This document shows positions 40,601-47,803 of a DNA stretch of 64,000 nucleotides, in pieces. The notes beneath the pieces are model-generated. The model did no database searches. It had not been told where the DNA came from and saw only the letters and a list, made by a program, of their open reading frames with translations. Numbering within the stretch: the first letter of the stretch is position 1; each line of letters starts with the position of its first letter. The stretch is taken from contig OY762070.1 in assembly GCA_963665195.1 (NCBI GenBank), forward strand, positions 5,208,001 to 5,272,000. The letters are read 5' to 3'. Both the position numbers and the translations under genes were made by a program. The DNA comes from VXYL01 sp963665195. Its GTDB lineage: Bacteria; Pseudomonadota; Gammaproteobacteria; Pseudomonadales; Azotimanducaceae.

Positions 40601-43600
40601 GACGGGGGTGACCGTCGGCGAAGGCTCGACTGCGGACTACGGCGTCGCGCTCGCCACCCGGCCCTCGGCGAGCGTAACGGTGGCCGTGGCACGCCGCGGG
40701 ACCGGGACCCAGGACGGCGACCTTGGCGTGCGCAGCGGTGCCTCGCTGACCTTCACCACTGCGAACTGGGCCACGGAGCAGACTGTGACCCTGGAAGCCG
40801 CCGACGACGCCGACGGCGATCCCGGCACGGCAACGTTCGAACACAGCGCCTCGGACGGCGGCTACGACGCGGTGACCGCCGACCTGCTGGCCACCGAGGC
40901 CGACAACGACGCCAAGGGCCTCGTGCTGGCGCCGAGCAACGTCGCCGTGCCCGAAGGCGCGACGGCCGGCTACAGCGTGCGGCTCGCGACGAGGCCCTCC
41001 GCCAGCGTCACCGTGACCGTGGCGCGCAGCGCCGGCGGCGCGCACGACCAGGACATCGCCGTGCAGGCTGGCGCGTCGCTGACCTACAGCACGGCGAACT
41101 GGAACGCCGGCCAGACCGTGACGCTGGCCGCTGCCGAGGACGACGACGGCGATGCCGGCGCCGCGGCCATCGAGCATAGCGCCGTCGGCGGCGGCTACGA
41201 TGGCGTGACGGCGGAGCTCGTGGCTACCGAGTCCGACAGCGACGCCAAGGCGATAGCCCTGTCCACGCCGGCTGGCGTGACGGTGGCCGAAGGCGGCACG
41301 GCCAGCTACGGCGTCCGGCTGACCACGGCGCCGACGGCGAGCGTCACGGTGACCGTGGCGCGTCGCGCCACGGGCAACCAGGACCAAGACATCGCAGTCC
41401 AGAGCGGCGCGTCGCTCACCTTCACCACGGCGAACTGGAGCACGGACCAGACCGTGACGCTGGCCGCCGAGGAGGACCACGACGGCGATGCCGGCCGCGC
41501 GGTGATCGAGCACAGCGCCGCCGGCGGCGGCTACGCGAACGTGTCGGCCGAGCTCGCGGCCACGGAGTCGGACAACGACGCCAAGGGCCTGACGCTGAGC
41601 TCGACGAGCCTGATCGTGGCCGAGGGCCAGACGGCGGCCTACGAGGTGAGTCTGGCGACGCAACCTTCTGCGTCGGTCACTGTGGCGGTGGCGCGCCGCG
41701 CCGCCGGTACCGAGGACGCGGACATCGAAATCCGCACCGGCGCATCGCTTACCTTCACCACGGCGAATTGGCGCACGGGCCAGACCGTGACGCTGGCCGC
41801 CGCCGAGGACGACGACGCCGAGGACGGCACGGCGACCATCGACCACAGCGCGTCCGGCGGCGGCTACGACGCCGAGACCGCCGAGGTCGCGGCCACGGAG
41901 TCCGACAACGACGCCAGGGGGCTCACGCTCAGCGCGACGAGCGTCACGGTGCCCGAAGGCCGCACCGCGACCTACCAGGTGCGGCTCGCGACGCAGCCTT
42001 CTGCGAGCGTCACGGTGACCGTCGAGCGCAGTGCCGAAGGGGCGCAGGATGCCGACATCGGCGTCCTCTCGGGCGCCTCGCTCACGTTCACCACGGGCAA
42101 CTGGGACACCGATCAGGCGGTGACGTTGCTGGCCGCCGAGGACGCCGACGGCGACGACGGCGCGGCGACCTTCCTGCTGAGCGCGTCGGGCGGCGGCTAC
42201 GACGCCGCGACTGCGGCGGTGCAAGCCACCGAGGCGGACGATGACGCCAGGGAGTTGGACCTCTCCCCGACGGCCGTCACCGTCGCCGAAGGCGGCACCG
42301 CCAGCTACCAGGTGCGTCTCGCCACGGCGCCCTCGGCCAGCGTCACCGTCGCCATCGCGCGCAGCGATGCCGGAACCCAGGACCCCGACATCGGCATCGC
42401 CAGCGGCGCGACGCTCACCTTCGCCACGGCCGACTGGGAAACTGCGCAGACCGTGACCTTGGCGGCCGCCGAGGATGTCGACGGCGACAGCGGCAGCGCC
42501 GTCTTCGAACACCGGGCGTCAGGCGGCGGCTACGACGGAGTCACCGCAGAGCTTCGTGCCACCGAGTCGGACAACGACGCGCCAGGACTCACCCTCAACC
42601 CCGCCAACGTCGTCGTTGCCGAGGGCTCGACGGCGACCTACACCGTGCGGTTGGCAACGCAGCCGAACGCGACGGTGACCGTCGCCGTGGCGCGCCGCGC
42701 TGGGAGCGACCAGGACGCGGACGTCTCCTTGGCGAGCGGCGCGGCGCTCACCTTCACCACCGACGATTGGAACGTCGAGCAGCGAGTGACCGTCGCCGCC
42801 GCCGAGGATGCCGATGGCGCCAACGGCTCGGCGACGCTCTGGCACACGGCTTCCGGCGGCGGCTACGACGGCGTGACGGGAGAGGTCAACGTCACGGAGC
42901 TCGACGACGAGACGCTGGCCATCACGCTGTCGGCCGCCGCGCTGGCCGTGCCGGAGGGCGGCGAGGCGAGCTACGGCGTGCGACTCGCCACGCTGCCGAC
43001 CGGGAGCGTCACCGTGAAGGTGGCGCAGAGCGCGGACGGTGCCCGGGATGCGGATCTCGCGGTGACGGCCGGAGCGTCCCTGACGTTCACCACGGCGAAC
43101 TGGAACACGGACCAGACGGTGACCATTGCCGCCGCCGAGGACCCCGACGGCACCATCGGCACAGCGACCTTCGAGCACCGGGCGGCCGGCGGCGGCTACG
43201 ACAGAGTCGTCGCCGAACTGGTTGCTAGCGAACTCGACAACGACGGCGGCATCGTCCTCACCGCCACCGAGCTGGTCGTCGACGAGGGCGGCGAGGCCAG
43301 CTACGGCGTGCAGCTGGCCACGCAGCCGGGTGCCGCCGTCACGGTGGCGGTGGCGCGCCGACACGGCCGCGACCAGGACGACGATCTGCGCGTCAAGGCC
43401 GGCGCATCGCTGACGTTCACGCCCGCGTACTGGAATGTCGACCAGACGGTGACCATCGAAGCCGCCGAGGACGACGATGGGGAGAATGGCAGAGCGGCGT
43501 TCGAGCACGCCGTGTCCGGCGCGAACTACGGGGCGAGCGCCGTGCTCGCAGTCGCCGAGCGCGACAACGACGCCAAGGGGCTGGTGTTCACGCCGGACAG

Positions 43601-46600
43601 CGTCCTCGTCGCGGAGGGCGCGACGACGACCTACGCGGTGGCGCTGGCGACCCGGCCGACCGCTGACGTGGCGGTGGCAGTGGCGAGCGCCGACGAGGGC
43701 GCCGCGACGGCGAGCCCGGCCGCGCTCGCATTCACCGCCGCGAACTGGAACGTGCCGCAGACGGTGACCGTGACCGGCGTGCAGGAGGACGAGGACACCA
43801 TGGACGAGGCGGTGACCATCACCCACACGCCCTCCGGCGGCGGCTACGAAGCAGGCCATCGGGGCGCCGTGATCGTCGCCGTGCAGGACGACGACGTCGA
43901 ATCCGGCATCTCGGTGACGGATCCGAGCGCCGAGGAACCGCCGGATGACGGCGAAACGGTCGAGGAGACGGACGAAGTCGTCGATGCCACGCTGCACGAA
44001 GGCGAGGACTCGACTTTCGAGGTGCGTCTGGCCAGCCCGCCGCGCGGCGAGGTGCGGGTGCGGGTGACGAGCTCGCATCCGGAGGTGGCGGTGGCGGTGC
44101 CGGCGATGCTGATCTTCACGCCGGACAACTGGGACGTTCCGCAGATCATCACCGTGAAGCCGGTCGACGACGGCGATGCCCGGGACGAGGAGGTGACCCT
44201 CGCCTACGAGGCTTCCGGCGACGGCTATCGGGCCAGCGCCACTTGGCGCTGCAAGCTGATCGACGATGATCGGGGCCTCGTGCTGGCGCCCGCCGAACTG
44301 GTGCTGCGCGAGGCCGGCGGCTCGGCGTCCTACGGCGTCGCGCTGGCCGCGGCGCCCGGCGGCGCGGTACGGGTGGACGTGGCCGTGCCGCCCGGCTTGG
44401 TGGCCGTGCCCGAGGCGTTCGAGTTCGACATGGCGAACTGGGATGTGCCGCAAGCCGTGTCGCTCAGCGCCGCCGACGATGCGGACGGCCTCGACGCCGC
44501 GCTGGTCGTCGGCCATAGGCCGTCGGGGGACGGCTACGAAGACGGCCACGGTGCCGAGCTCCAGGTCACCGTGATCGACGACGACCGCGCCGTGCTGCTG
44601 TCGCAAGACGCGCTGCGGGTGCCCGAGGGTGCGTCCGCGTCCTACGACGTGCGCCTTGCGACGCAGCCCGCCGAGCCGGTGGATGTGGCGCTCACGGTGT
44701 CGGGCGATGCGGACATCGCGATCGAGAGCGGCTCGACGCTGAGGTTCACGACGGCGGACTGGGCCACGCCGCAGTCCGTGACCGTGGCGGCGGCGCAGGA
44801 CGATGACGGCGTGGACGGCACGGCGGTGGCGCTGCACCAAGCATCGGGCGGCGGCTACGACGATGCGTCCGCGCGACTCGAAGTGGCGGAGGCGGACGAC
44901 GATACGCCCGGACTGGCGTTCGAGCCGGAGCGCCTTGCGGTGCGCGAGGGCGAGTCCGCGACCTATTCGGTGCGTCTGGCTACCCAGCCGGCCGCCGCTG
45001 TGTCCATCGAGATCGCGAGCAACGACGCGAGCGTGTCGGCGAGTCCAGTCGCCTTCTCCTTCGAGGCCGGCGTTTGGCCGGCAGCGCAGCAGGTGACCGT
45101 CACCGTGGCGCCCGGCGACGGCAGCGGCGCGGACCGGACGACGCGCCTCGATCATGCGGTGCGCGGCGGCGAGTACGACGATGTCGCCGGCGAACTCGCG
45201 CTGGACATCGAAGGAGATCGTCGGCCGGCGTTCCCCGCGGCGGCGCGGATCGCGGATCAGCGCTATGCGGAGCGGCAGCCGATCGAGCCGCTGACGCTGC
45301 CGGAGGCGTCGGGCGGCGACGGGGCGCTGACCTACGCGCTTGCCCCGGAGCTTCCTGTCGGACTGCGGTTCGATGCCGCTACGCGCGTCCTGCACGGCAC
45401 GCCCCGGGTCTCTAGCCCGACCACCGCCTTCACCTATTCCGCGACCGACGAGGACGGCGACGGTGCCAGCCTGAACTTCGCCATCACGGTGCTCGCGGCA
45501 CCGGCGAAGGATGTCATCGAAGACGCCTTGGCGGGCCAGGGCCGGGCGCTGCTGGCGAGCGCCACCGACGTGATCGGCGAACGCTTCCGCGGCGCGCCGC
45601 ATGTGGACTGCGGCGAAGAGGACGACGACAGGCACTGCGCCGGCGTCGCCGCAGCGCGTCTCTTGGAATACGCGGCGGCCGCCGCGCCGGGCCGCTGCGC
45701 CTTCGGCGATGGCTCGGCAATGCTCGGCAGGCAGGACCATGCGGCGCTCGCCGGCCCCGTTGGCGGGGCGGCAGCGCTCTGCGCGCCCGGCACTGGCGAT
45801 CCGACGCTGGCTGGCGCTGCTAGGGGCCGGGCGGCGTTTGGCGCACCGGGCGTTGGCCCGCTCGGCATGGCCTCGGCGGGAGATGGGCGGCGGCATGGTC
45901 TGCTTGGCGACGGCACTTTCGCCGTGGGGCTCGGCGGTGGCGACGGGACGAGGCGCTGGACCGTCTGGGGCGCGGGCGACCAGCAGTCGATCGACGGGGC
46001 GCCGAATGGCGGCAGCCACGAAGGCGAAGTGCGCTCCCTCTATCTCGGCGTCGACGGCCGCTTCGGCGAACGCCTGCTTGCCGGGGCGGCGCTGTCCCGC
46101 AGCCGCGGCGAGACGCGCTTTTCCGTGCCGGGCGGCGACCGCGGGCGCCTCGGCACGATGCTGACCGCGGTCTATCCGTATGTGCGCGGCACGCTCGCGA
46201 GCGGCCTCGAACTGTGGGCCATCGGCGGCTTCGGCTGGGGCGAAGCGGCGCTGGCGCGGCATTGGCCGACGCCGGCGGCCGGCGGCAGCGACCTCGGCAT
46301 GGCGCTGGCGGCGTTTGGCGCCCGCCAAGCCATCGTACGCTGGGGCGGCGGGGAACTCGCCGCGGTCGGCGACGCCGGCTTCCTGTCGCTCGCCACCGTC
46401 GACGGCGACGGCTTCATGGATGGCCTCGCCGCCGAGGTCTATCGGACGCGGCTGGCGCTGGAACTCTCGCAGCGGACCGGCAGCGCCTCGCCGTATGTGC
46501 AGCTCGGCGGGCGCTACGACGGCGGCGACGGGCGCACCGGCCTCGGCGTCGAAGTCGCCGCCGGCGTACGCGCCGCGATGCCGCGGCTCGACTTCGAGGC

Positions 46601-47657
46601 GCGCGGGCGCTGGCTGACTGCGGCGTCCGACGAGCGCTACGAGGAGTTCGGCGCGATGGCGCGGCTGGAGTTGAAGTCCAGGCTGGACGGCATGGGCTGG
46701 CATCTCGCGCTGTCGCCCTCCTGGGGGGATGCGACCAGCGGCACGCTCCTGAACCCCGGCGCTGCGCTCGGCGCCGGAGAGGACGTGTGGCGCATTTGGC
46801 GCGGCGCTTGGGGCTCCGCCGATGTTCCCCCGCTCGCGATCGACGCCGAACTCGGCTACGCCTTCCGCTGGCCGCTGGTGCGCGGGATGCTGAGGCCGCT
46901 CTTGGTCTACGGCCGCACGGACGCCTCCCGCGTGGTCGGCGCGGGCGTCGCCTATCGCTTCCTGCCGAGCCCGTCCGGTCGCGACCTCAGCGTCGACTTC
47001 GCCATCGCCCGGGAACAGCGGCGCGGCCTGGGCGCCGGGCACCAGGCGCTCTTGACGGTGACGCGGCCGCTGCCTGCTGGCGAACTCGCGCCGCGCCGCC
47101 CCCCGCGTCCGCCTCGAACCGATGTTCCGGTGCCGCCGCATGCTGGAGTTGCCGCATCCGGCCTGGCGGCGGCGCTGGAGGCGGTCGCCGTTGCCTCTCC
47201 GCGGCCCGACACCGCCCACGCGCGCCGGGCCGAGCCTCCGCCAGCGCATGCGCCCACGCCGCCGCCGGTGGCCACGGTCGCCGCCGCGCGACCGGCGCCG
47301 TCGCCGACTCCCGTCCCGCCAGCCACGTTGCCGCCGACCCCGACGGCGACGCTCGACGAATCCGCGCCGTCCCTGCTGGATTTCCCGGAGACCCATTTCG
47401 CCGTTCAGCTGATGGCGCTCGGCAGCGGGGCAGCGGTAGACCGGTTCGCTGCGCAGCACGGCTTGGAGGGGTTGCTCCGAGCCAGCATCGCACGCGATGG
47501 CGAGACGCTGCATCTGCTGATCCTCGGCGTCTACGCCGACAGCGCGGCGGCGCATCGGGCGGCGCGGAACCTGCCGCCGGGCATGGCCGACATCACGCCG
47601 TGGGTACGTCGGATGGACTCCCTGCAACAGGCGATGCTGCGCTGGACGGGGAACTGA
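28656..47657 (+). CDS. Giant repeat surface protein with C-terminal outer-membrane barrel, proline-rich linker and SPOR-like domain
   Basis: 6333 codons in one open frame. A signal core (LTLCLLLFAAAVLPATATHA, cleavage near residue 72) follows 46 extra residues if the ATG at 28656 is used; GTG 28794 would remove them. Residues about 73-318 hold two divergent repeats and 320-414 an Fn3 domain (SYTVTGLTNGTAHTFQVRAF). Residues 416-5520 are 46 tandem Calx-beta-like repeats of about 111 residues with acidic EDDDG loops. A putative Ig/He_PIG domain follows (5521-5620). An aromatic beta-barrel of autotransporter type lies at about 5753-6143 (WTVWGAGDQQSIDG to ALLTVTRPL), then a proline/alanine linker. 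The last 75 or so residues (FAVQLMALGSG from 6248, LHLLILGVYADSAAAHRAA) read as a SPOR peptidoglycan-binding domain. It is probably exported and surface displayed, with the SPOR part in the periplasm. The passenger function (adhesion) is inferred. Confidence 0.88.
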   Translation: MTGMCVCAADQGPPSGRASALLVPKRGTPTVGVLGAPEHTRSRSGAVRAAGRLTLCLLLFAAAVLPATATHAQDITLTWTGRTDSGGYWLPWEGRSHDYTVKLTSLPSADVTVTIGEGAPCPHSGAWTVDTDLNASGDQNTLTFTTSNWSTAQTVRMTGQTDSDTTDDLCAIQHSGSGGGYDSVSKTKVVIVEEFDGEVTGNFLQQTINGPEGRKGEYEVWLTEEPTAAVTVTITYKSGDTDISVDTDPDTQGDQNTLTFTVANYSTLQKVTIRSKEDADAVRSKAVFTHTATGGGYTESTGVRVRDVPLWEVDDDDPPSKPPSLSATGGNASAALSWDAAQGAESLTYSKWQYRYKTTGGYGSWTDMTDSDKDTTSYTVTGLTNGTAHTFQVRAFNDVAGAASDEASATPKTPPGFSFSSSSVSVPEGGTQTYMVQLATEPTASVTVSVVREAGSGHDTDLTVSSGASLTFTTSNWNTDQTVTLAAAEDDDGDDGTATIAHTASGGDYASITGSVTATEDDNDAKGFTFSPMGVTVAEGSTATYKVKLATKPSGTVTVTVARSTAGTQDADLGVRTGASLTFTTADWSTDQTVTLEAKEDDDGDDGTADFSHTASGGGYGSVTGSLTATEDDNDTKGFTFSSSNVSVTEDATAAYEVKLATRPSGSVTVTVARSTAGTQDADLGVKTGGSLTFTTDNWNTDQTVTLEAKEDDDGEDGTADIAHTATGGGYGSVTGTVTATESDNDAKGFAFSSVNVSVTEGSSAAYQVKLATKPTASVTVTVARSATGAQDADLGVKTGGSLTFTADNWNTDQTVTLEAKEDDDGEDGTAAIAHTASGGGYDGVTGTVTATEDDSDTKGFTFSSSNVTVTEGATATYEVKLVTKPSASVTVTAARKATGNQDGDISVKTGGTLTFTAANWDTDQTVTLEAKEDDDGDDGTAAIAHTASGGGYGSVTGSVTATEADNDAKGFTFSSASISVGEGTTATYEVKLATKPTASVTVAVARSSTGTQDSDLSVKTGGSLTFTATDWDTDQTVTLEAKEDDDGEDGTAAIAHTASGGGYDSVTGSVTATEADNDTKGFTFSSSDVSVAEGSTATYEVKLATKPSASVTVTVARSTSGSHDSDLSVKSGGSLTFTTSNWDTDQTVTLEAKEDDDGDEGTADISHTASGGGYGSVTGTVTATEDDSDTKGFTFSSSDVSVAEGSTATYEVKLATKPSASVTVTVGRSTSGTHDADLSVKTGGSLTFTTSNWDTDQTVTLEAKEDDDGDEGTADISHTASGGGYGSVTGTVTATEDDSDTKGFTFSSSNVTVTEGSTATYEVKLATKPTASVTLTIARSTTGTQDSDLGVKTGGTLTFTAGNWSTDQTVTLEAKEDDDGEDGTAAIAHTASGGGYGSVTGTVTATEDDNDAKGLTFSSASVSVGEGSTAAYEVKLATKPTASVTVAVARSSTGTQDSDLSVKTGGSLTFTATNWDTDQTVTLEAKEDDDGEDGTAAIAHTASGGGYDSVTGSVTANEADNDTKGFTFSSSDVSVAEGSTATYEVKLATKPSASVTLTIARSTTGTQDADISVNTGGSLTFTAVNWDTDQTVTLEAKEDDDGDDGTADIAHSASGGGYGSITGTVTATEDDNDAKGLTFSSASVSVAEGSTATYEVKLATKPSASVTVTVARSTAGTQDSDLSVNAGASLTFTTDNWDTDQTVTIEAKEDDDGDDGTADIGHTATGGGYASVTGTVAATEDDNDSKGFTFSSANVSVTEGSTATYEVKLATKPSASVTVAVARSTTGTHDADLSVSAGASLTFTTDSWDTDQTVTLAAAEDEDGDDGDADIAHTASGGGYASVTGTVAATEDDNDAKGFTFSSASVSVAEGSTATYEVKLATKPSASVTVTVARSTSGTHDADLSVKTGGSLTFTTSNWNTDQTVTLEAKEDDDGDDGTADIAHTASGGGYASVSGTVAATEDDNDAKGFTFSSSDVSVAEGSTATYEVKLATKPSASVILTIARSTTGTQDADISVKTGGSLTFTAGNWNTDQTVTLEAKEDDDGDDGTADIAHTASGGGYGSVTSSVTATEDDNDAKGFSFSSSNVSVTEGSTATYQVKLATKPSASVTVTVARSATGTQDSDIGVKTGGSLTFTTTNWKTNQTVTLEAAEDEDGENGTAKIAHTASGGGYASVTGEVTATESDNDPKGFTFTPLQVTVAEGGEADYTVKLATKPTASVTVTAARKTGDDQDVDLSVKTGVSLTFTTGNWNTGQTVTLEAAEDDDGDAGTATIAHTASGGGYGSATGELTATESDDDPKGFTFTPESVTVPEDDDASYAVKLATEPSGSVTVTVARESGSDHDADLSVKAGAKLTFTAANWDTDQTVTLEAADDEDGDAGTADFEHTATGGGYGSVTGEVSATEGDDDPKGFTFAPESVTVAEDGEASYQAKLATKPSASVTVSVARNTGSDHDTDLSVKTGAKLTFTSANWDTSQTVTLQAAEDEDGDDGTADFEHTATGGGYGAATGTLAATEADSDTKGYTFGSTDVTVAEGGTASYDARLATKPSGNVTVSVERKSGSGHDAHLSVKTGASLTFTAANWATDQTVTLQAGEDDDAENGSADFEHTATGGGYGSVTGDVTATESDNDTRAIALSSPTGVSVGEGDTADYRARLATQPTASVTVTVAPSTTGTQDGDISVKTGASLTFSTSNWNTDQTVTLEAEEDLDGENGTATIGHTAAGGGYDSVTADLTATESDDDAKAITLSSPSGVTVGEGSTADYQVKLATKPTASVTVAVARSTTGDQDDDVSVKTGASLTFTVSNWNTDQTVTLEADEDQDGENGAATIAHTATGGGYGAVTADLTATESDNDTKGFALNPTKVTVGEGASADYTVRLSTEPSGSVTVTVARSTTGDKDDDIAVKTGASLTFTVSNWDTAQTVTLEASEDDDGEDGTATIEHTATGGGYASATADLTATEDDNDTKAITLSDSAVTVDEGSTQSYEVQLATEPTSSVTVAVARRATGDQDGDVSVKTGASLTFTVSNWNTDQTVTLEADDDLDGDHGTAVIEHTATGGGYGSVTADLTATEADDDTKGITLSPASGAVAEGSTATYKVKLATRPSAAVTVTVARSATGTQDEDISVKTGASLTFGTANWNTDQTVTLEADDDEDGENGTATIDHSAAGGGYGGIGAAFDATETDDDAKALVLSSPSGVTVDEDGTEDYTVKLATRPTASVTVAVARSTTGTQDADISVQTGASLTFSASNWNTAQTVTLAAADDEDGENGTATIEHAATGGGYAAVTADLTATETDDDTKALVLSSPSGVTVDEDGTEDYTVKLATRPTASVTVAVARSTTGTQDADISVQTGASLTFSASNWGTAQTVTLAAGDDADGENGTATIEHAATGGGYAAVTADLTATEADDDTKAFTLSSPSGVAVAEGSTENYQVKLATQPTSSVTVTVARSTTGTQDGDLSVQTGASLTFATDDWDTHQTVTLQAAQDDDGEPGTAVFEHTATGGGYAAVTAELTATEQEDDTKALVLSSPSGVTVGEGSTADYQAKLATQPTASVTVTVARSTTGPQDGDLSVQTGASLTFATDDWDTHQTVTLQAAQDDDGEPGTAVFEHTATGGGYAAVTAELTATEQEDDTKALVLSSPSGVTVGEGSTADYQVKLATQPTASVTVAVARSTTGIQDQSLSVQSGASLTFTVANWDTDQTVTIEAAEDDDGENGTATIEHTATGGGYGAATADLPAAESDNDAKGLTLNPAQVTVAEGATATYSVKLSTDPSASVTVTVARSTTGAQDGDVSVSSGASLTFSAANWDTDQTVTLAAADDEDGDDGTAVIEHTASGGGYDDVSATLTATEQDDDAKAIVLSSPSGLTIAEGSTADYGVKLATRPSASVTVTVARSIGGTQDADIGVQTGASLTFTTANWSTAQTVTLEAAADEDGDDGAAVIEHAASGGGYDAVSAELTATEQDDDAKAIVLSSPTGVTVGEGSTADYGVALATRPSASVTVAVARRGTGTQDGDLGVRSGASLTFTTANWATEQTVTLEAADDADGDPGTATFEHSASDGGYDAVTADLLATEADNDAKGLVLAPSNVAVPEGATAGYSVRLATRPSASVTVTVARSAGGAHDQDIAVQAGASLTYSTANWNAGQTVTLAAAEDDDGDAGAAAIEHSAVGGGYDGVTAELVATESDSDAKAIALSTPAGVTVAEGGTASYGVRLTTAPTASVTVTVARRATGNQDQDIAVQSGASLTFTTANWSTDQTVTLAAEEDHDGDAGRAVIEHSAAGGGYANVSAELAATESDNDAKGLTLSSTSLIVAEGQTAAYEVSLATQPSASVTVAVARRAAGTEDADIEIRTGASLTFTTANWRTGQTVTLAAAEDDDAEDGTATIDHSASGGGYDAETAEVAATESDNDARGLTLSATSVTVPEGRTATYQVRLATQPSASVTVTVERSAEGAQDADIGVLSGASLTFTTGNWDTDQAVTLLAAEDADGDDGAATFLLSASGGGYDAATAAVQATEADDDARELDLSPTAVTVAEGGTASYQVRLATAPSASVTVAIARSDAGTQDPDIGIASGATLTFATADWETAQTVTLAAAEDVDGDSGSAVFEHRASGGGYDGVTAELRATESDNDAPGLTLNPANVVVAEGSTATYTVRLATQPNATVTVAVARRAGSDQDADVSLASGAALTFTTDDWNVEQRVTVAAAEDADGANGSATLWHTASGGGYDGVTGEVNVTELDDETLAITLSAAALAVPEGGEASYGVRLATLPTGSVTVKVAQSADGARDADLAVTAGASLTFTTANWNTDQTVTIAAAEDPDGTIGTATFEHRAAGGGYDRVVAELVASELDNDGGIVLTATELVVDEGGEASYGVQLATQPGAAVTVAVARRHGRDQDDDLRVKAGASLTFTPAYWNVDQTVTIEAAEDDDGENGRAAFEHAVSGANYGASAVLAVAERDNDAKGLVFTPDSVLVAEGATTTYAVALATRPTADVAVAVASADEGAATASPAALAFTAANWNVPQTVTVTGVQEDEDTMDEAVTITHTPSGGGYEAGHRGAVIVAVQDDDVESGISVTDPSAEEPPDDGETVEETDEVVDATLHEGEDSTFEVRLASPPRGEVRVRVTSSHPEVAVAVPAMLIFTPDNWDVPQIITVKPVDDGDARDEEVTLAYEASGDGYRASATWRCKLIDDDRGLVLAPAELVLREAGGSASYGVALAAAPGGAVRVDVAVPPGLVAVPEAFEFDMANWDVPQAVSLSAADDADGLDAALVVGHRPSGDGYEDGHGAELQVTVIDDDRAVLLSQDALRVPEGASASYDVRLATQPAEPVDVALTVSGDADIAIESGSTLRFTTADWATPQSVTVAAAQDDDGVDGTAVALHQASGGGYDDASARLEVAEADDDTPGLAFEPERLAVREGESATYSVRLATQPAAAVSIEIASNDASVSASPVAFSFEAGVWPAAQQVTVTVAPGDGSGADRTTRLDHAVRGGEYDDVAGELALDIEGDRRPAFPAAARIADQRYAERQPIEPLTLPEASGGDGALTYALAPELPVGLRFDAATRVLHGTPRVSSPTTAFTYSATDEDGDGASLNFAITVLAAPAKDVIEDALAGQGRALLASATDVIGERFRGAPHVDCGEEDDDRHCAGVAAARLLEYAAAAAPGRCAFGDGSAMLGRQDHAALAGPVGGAAALCAPGTGDPTLAGAARGRAAFGAPGVGPLGMASAGDGRRHGLLGDGTFAVGLGGGDGTRRWTVWGAGDQQSIDGAPNGGSHEGEVRSLYLGVDGRFGERLLAGAALSRSRGETRFSVPGGDRGRLGTMLTAVYPYVRGTLASGLELWAIGGFGWGEAALARHWPTPAAGGSDLGMALAAFGARQAIVRWGGGELAAVGDAGFLSLATVDGDGFMDGLAAEVYRTRLALELSQRTGSASPYVQLGGRYDGGDGRTGLGVEVAAGVRAAMPRLDFEARGRWLTAASDERYEEFGAMARLELKSRLDGMGWHLALSPSWGDATSGTLLNPGAALGAGEDVWRIWRGAWGSADVPPLAIDAELGYAFRWPLVRGMLRPLLVYGRTDASRVVGAGVAYRFLPSPSGRDLSVDFAIAREQRRGLGAGHQALLTVTRPLPAGELAPRRPPRPPRTDVPVPPHAGVAASGLAAALEAVAVASPRPDTAHARRAEPPPAHAPTPPPVATVAAARPAPSPTPVPPATLPPTPTATLDESAPSLLDFPETHFAVQLMALGSGAAVDRFAAQHGLEGLLRASIARDGETLHLLILGVYADSAAAHRAARNLPPGMADITPWVRRMDSLQQAMLRWTGN
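28702..28755. repeat. Two GC-rich hairpins at the 5' end of the giant gene
   Basis: GCAGGGC/GCCCTGC with a 4-base loop (28702-28719) and a perfect 10-base inverted repeat GGACCCCGAC/GTCGGGGTCC around one base (28735-28755) lie between the ATG at 28656 and the signal-peptide core. They either belong to a 5' leader, if translation starts at GTG 28794, or encode the odd PKRGTPTVGVLG stretch. They could affect translation or be a remnant of a palindromic element. Confidence 0.5.
29901..45215 (+). repeat. 46 tandem coding repeats, 333 or 336 bp each
   Basis: The first 20 copies (29901-36560) are spaced exactly 333 bp with no indel. From 36561 many copies are 336 bp, with SSPSGV or SSPTG replacing SSSNV near the start of the unit. 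Each unit reads roughly GFTF..VTVAEGSTATYEVKL, TKPSASVTVTVARS, LTFTTSNWNTDQTVTLEA, a DDDGDDG loop and HTASGGGYGSVTGTVTATE. Copies 1-16 are most alike, and copies 34-46 are clearly diverged. Near-identical neighbours include 38232-38567 with 38568-38903, and 38904-39239 with 39240-39575. This points to recent local duplication or conversion. Confidence 0.93.
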
Positions 47658-47803
47658 CGGGCGCATCGGGCACTTCGCAACTGCGTTTTGCGTACCTCGC
47701 ACCAAAGGTAGCGAACGGCAAGCGCAAAGGTGCCGGTCTTTGCGGCGGCCCGCCACCGCATCGCCAAGGCTGCCGACGCTCCGCCTCCGTGTGCCAACGT
47801 GTC

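Noticed and set aside
29901..45215. Regular direct repeats that could be mistaken for a CRISPR array
   Set aside because: The units are 333 or 336 bp, coding throughout in one frame, with no unique spacers of 30-40 bp and no cas genes.
28656..47657. Giant gene as an RTX or type I secreted adhesin
   Set aside because: No GGxGxDxux nonapeptides and no C-terminal secretion signal; an N-terminal signal peptide and a C-terminal barrel point to a barrel-based route.
29919..47756. Very long open frames on the minus strand opposite the giant gene (1190, 1197, 1770 and 1745 codons)
   Set aside because: They mirror the 333-bp repeat, are rich in Arg, Gly, Val and His, have no domains, and follow from high GC and biased third positions of the plus-strand gene.
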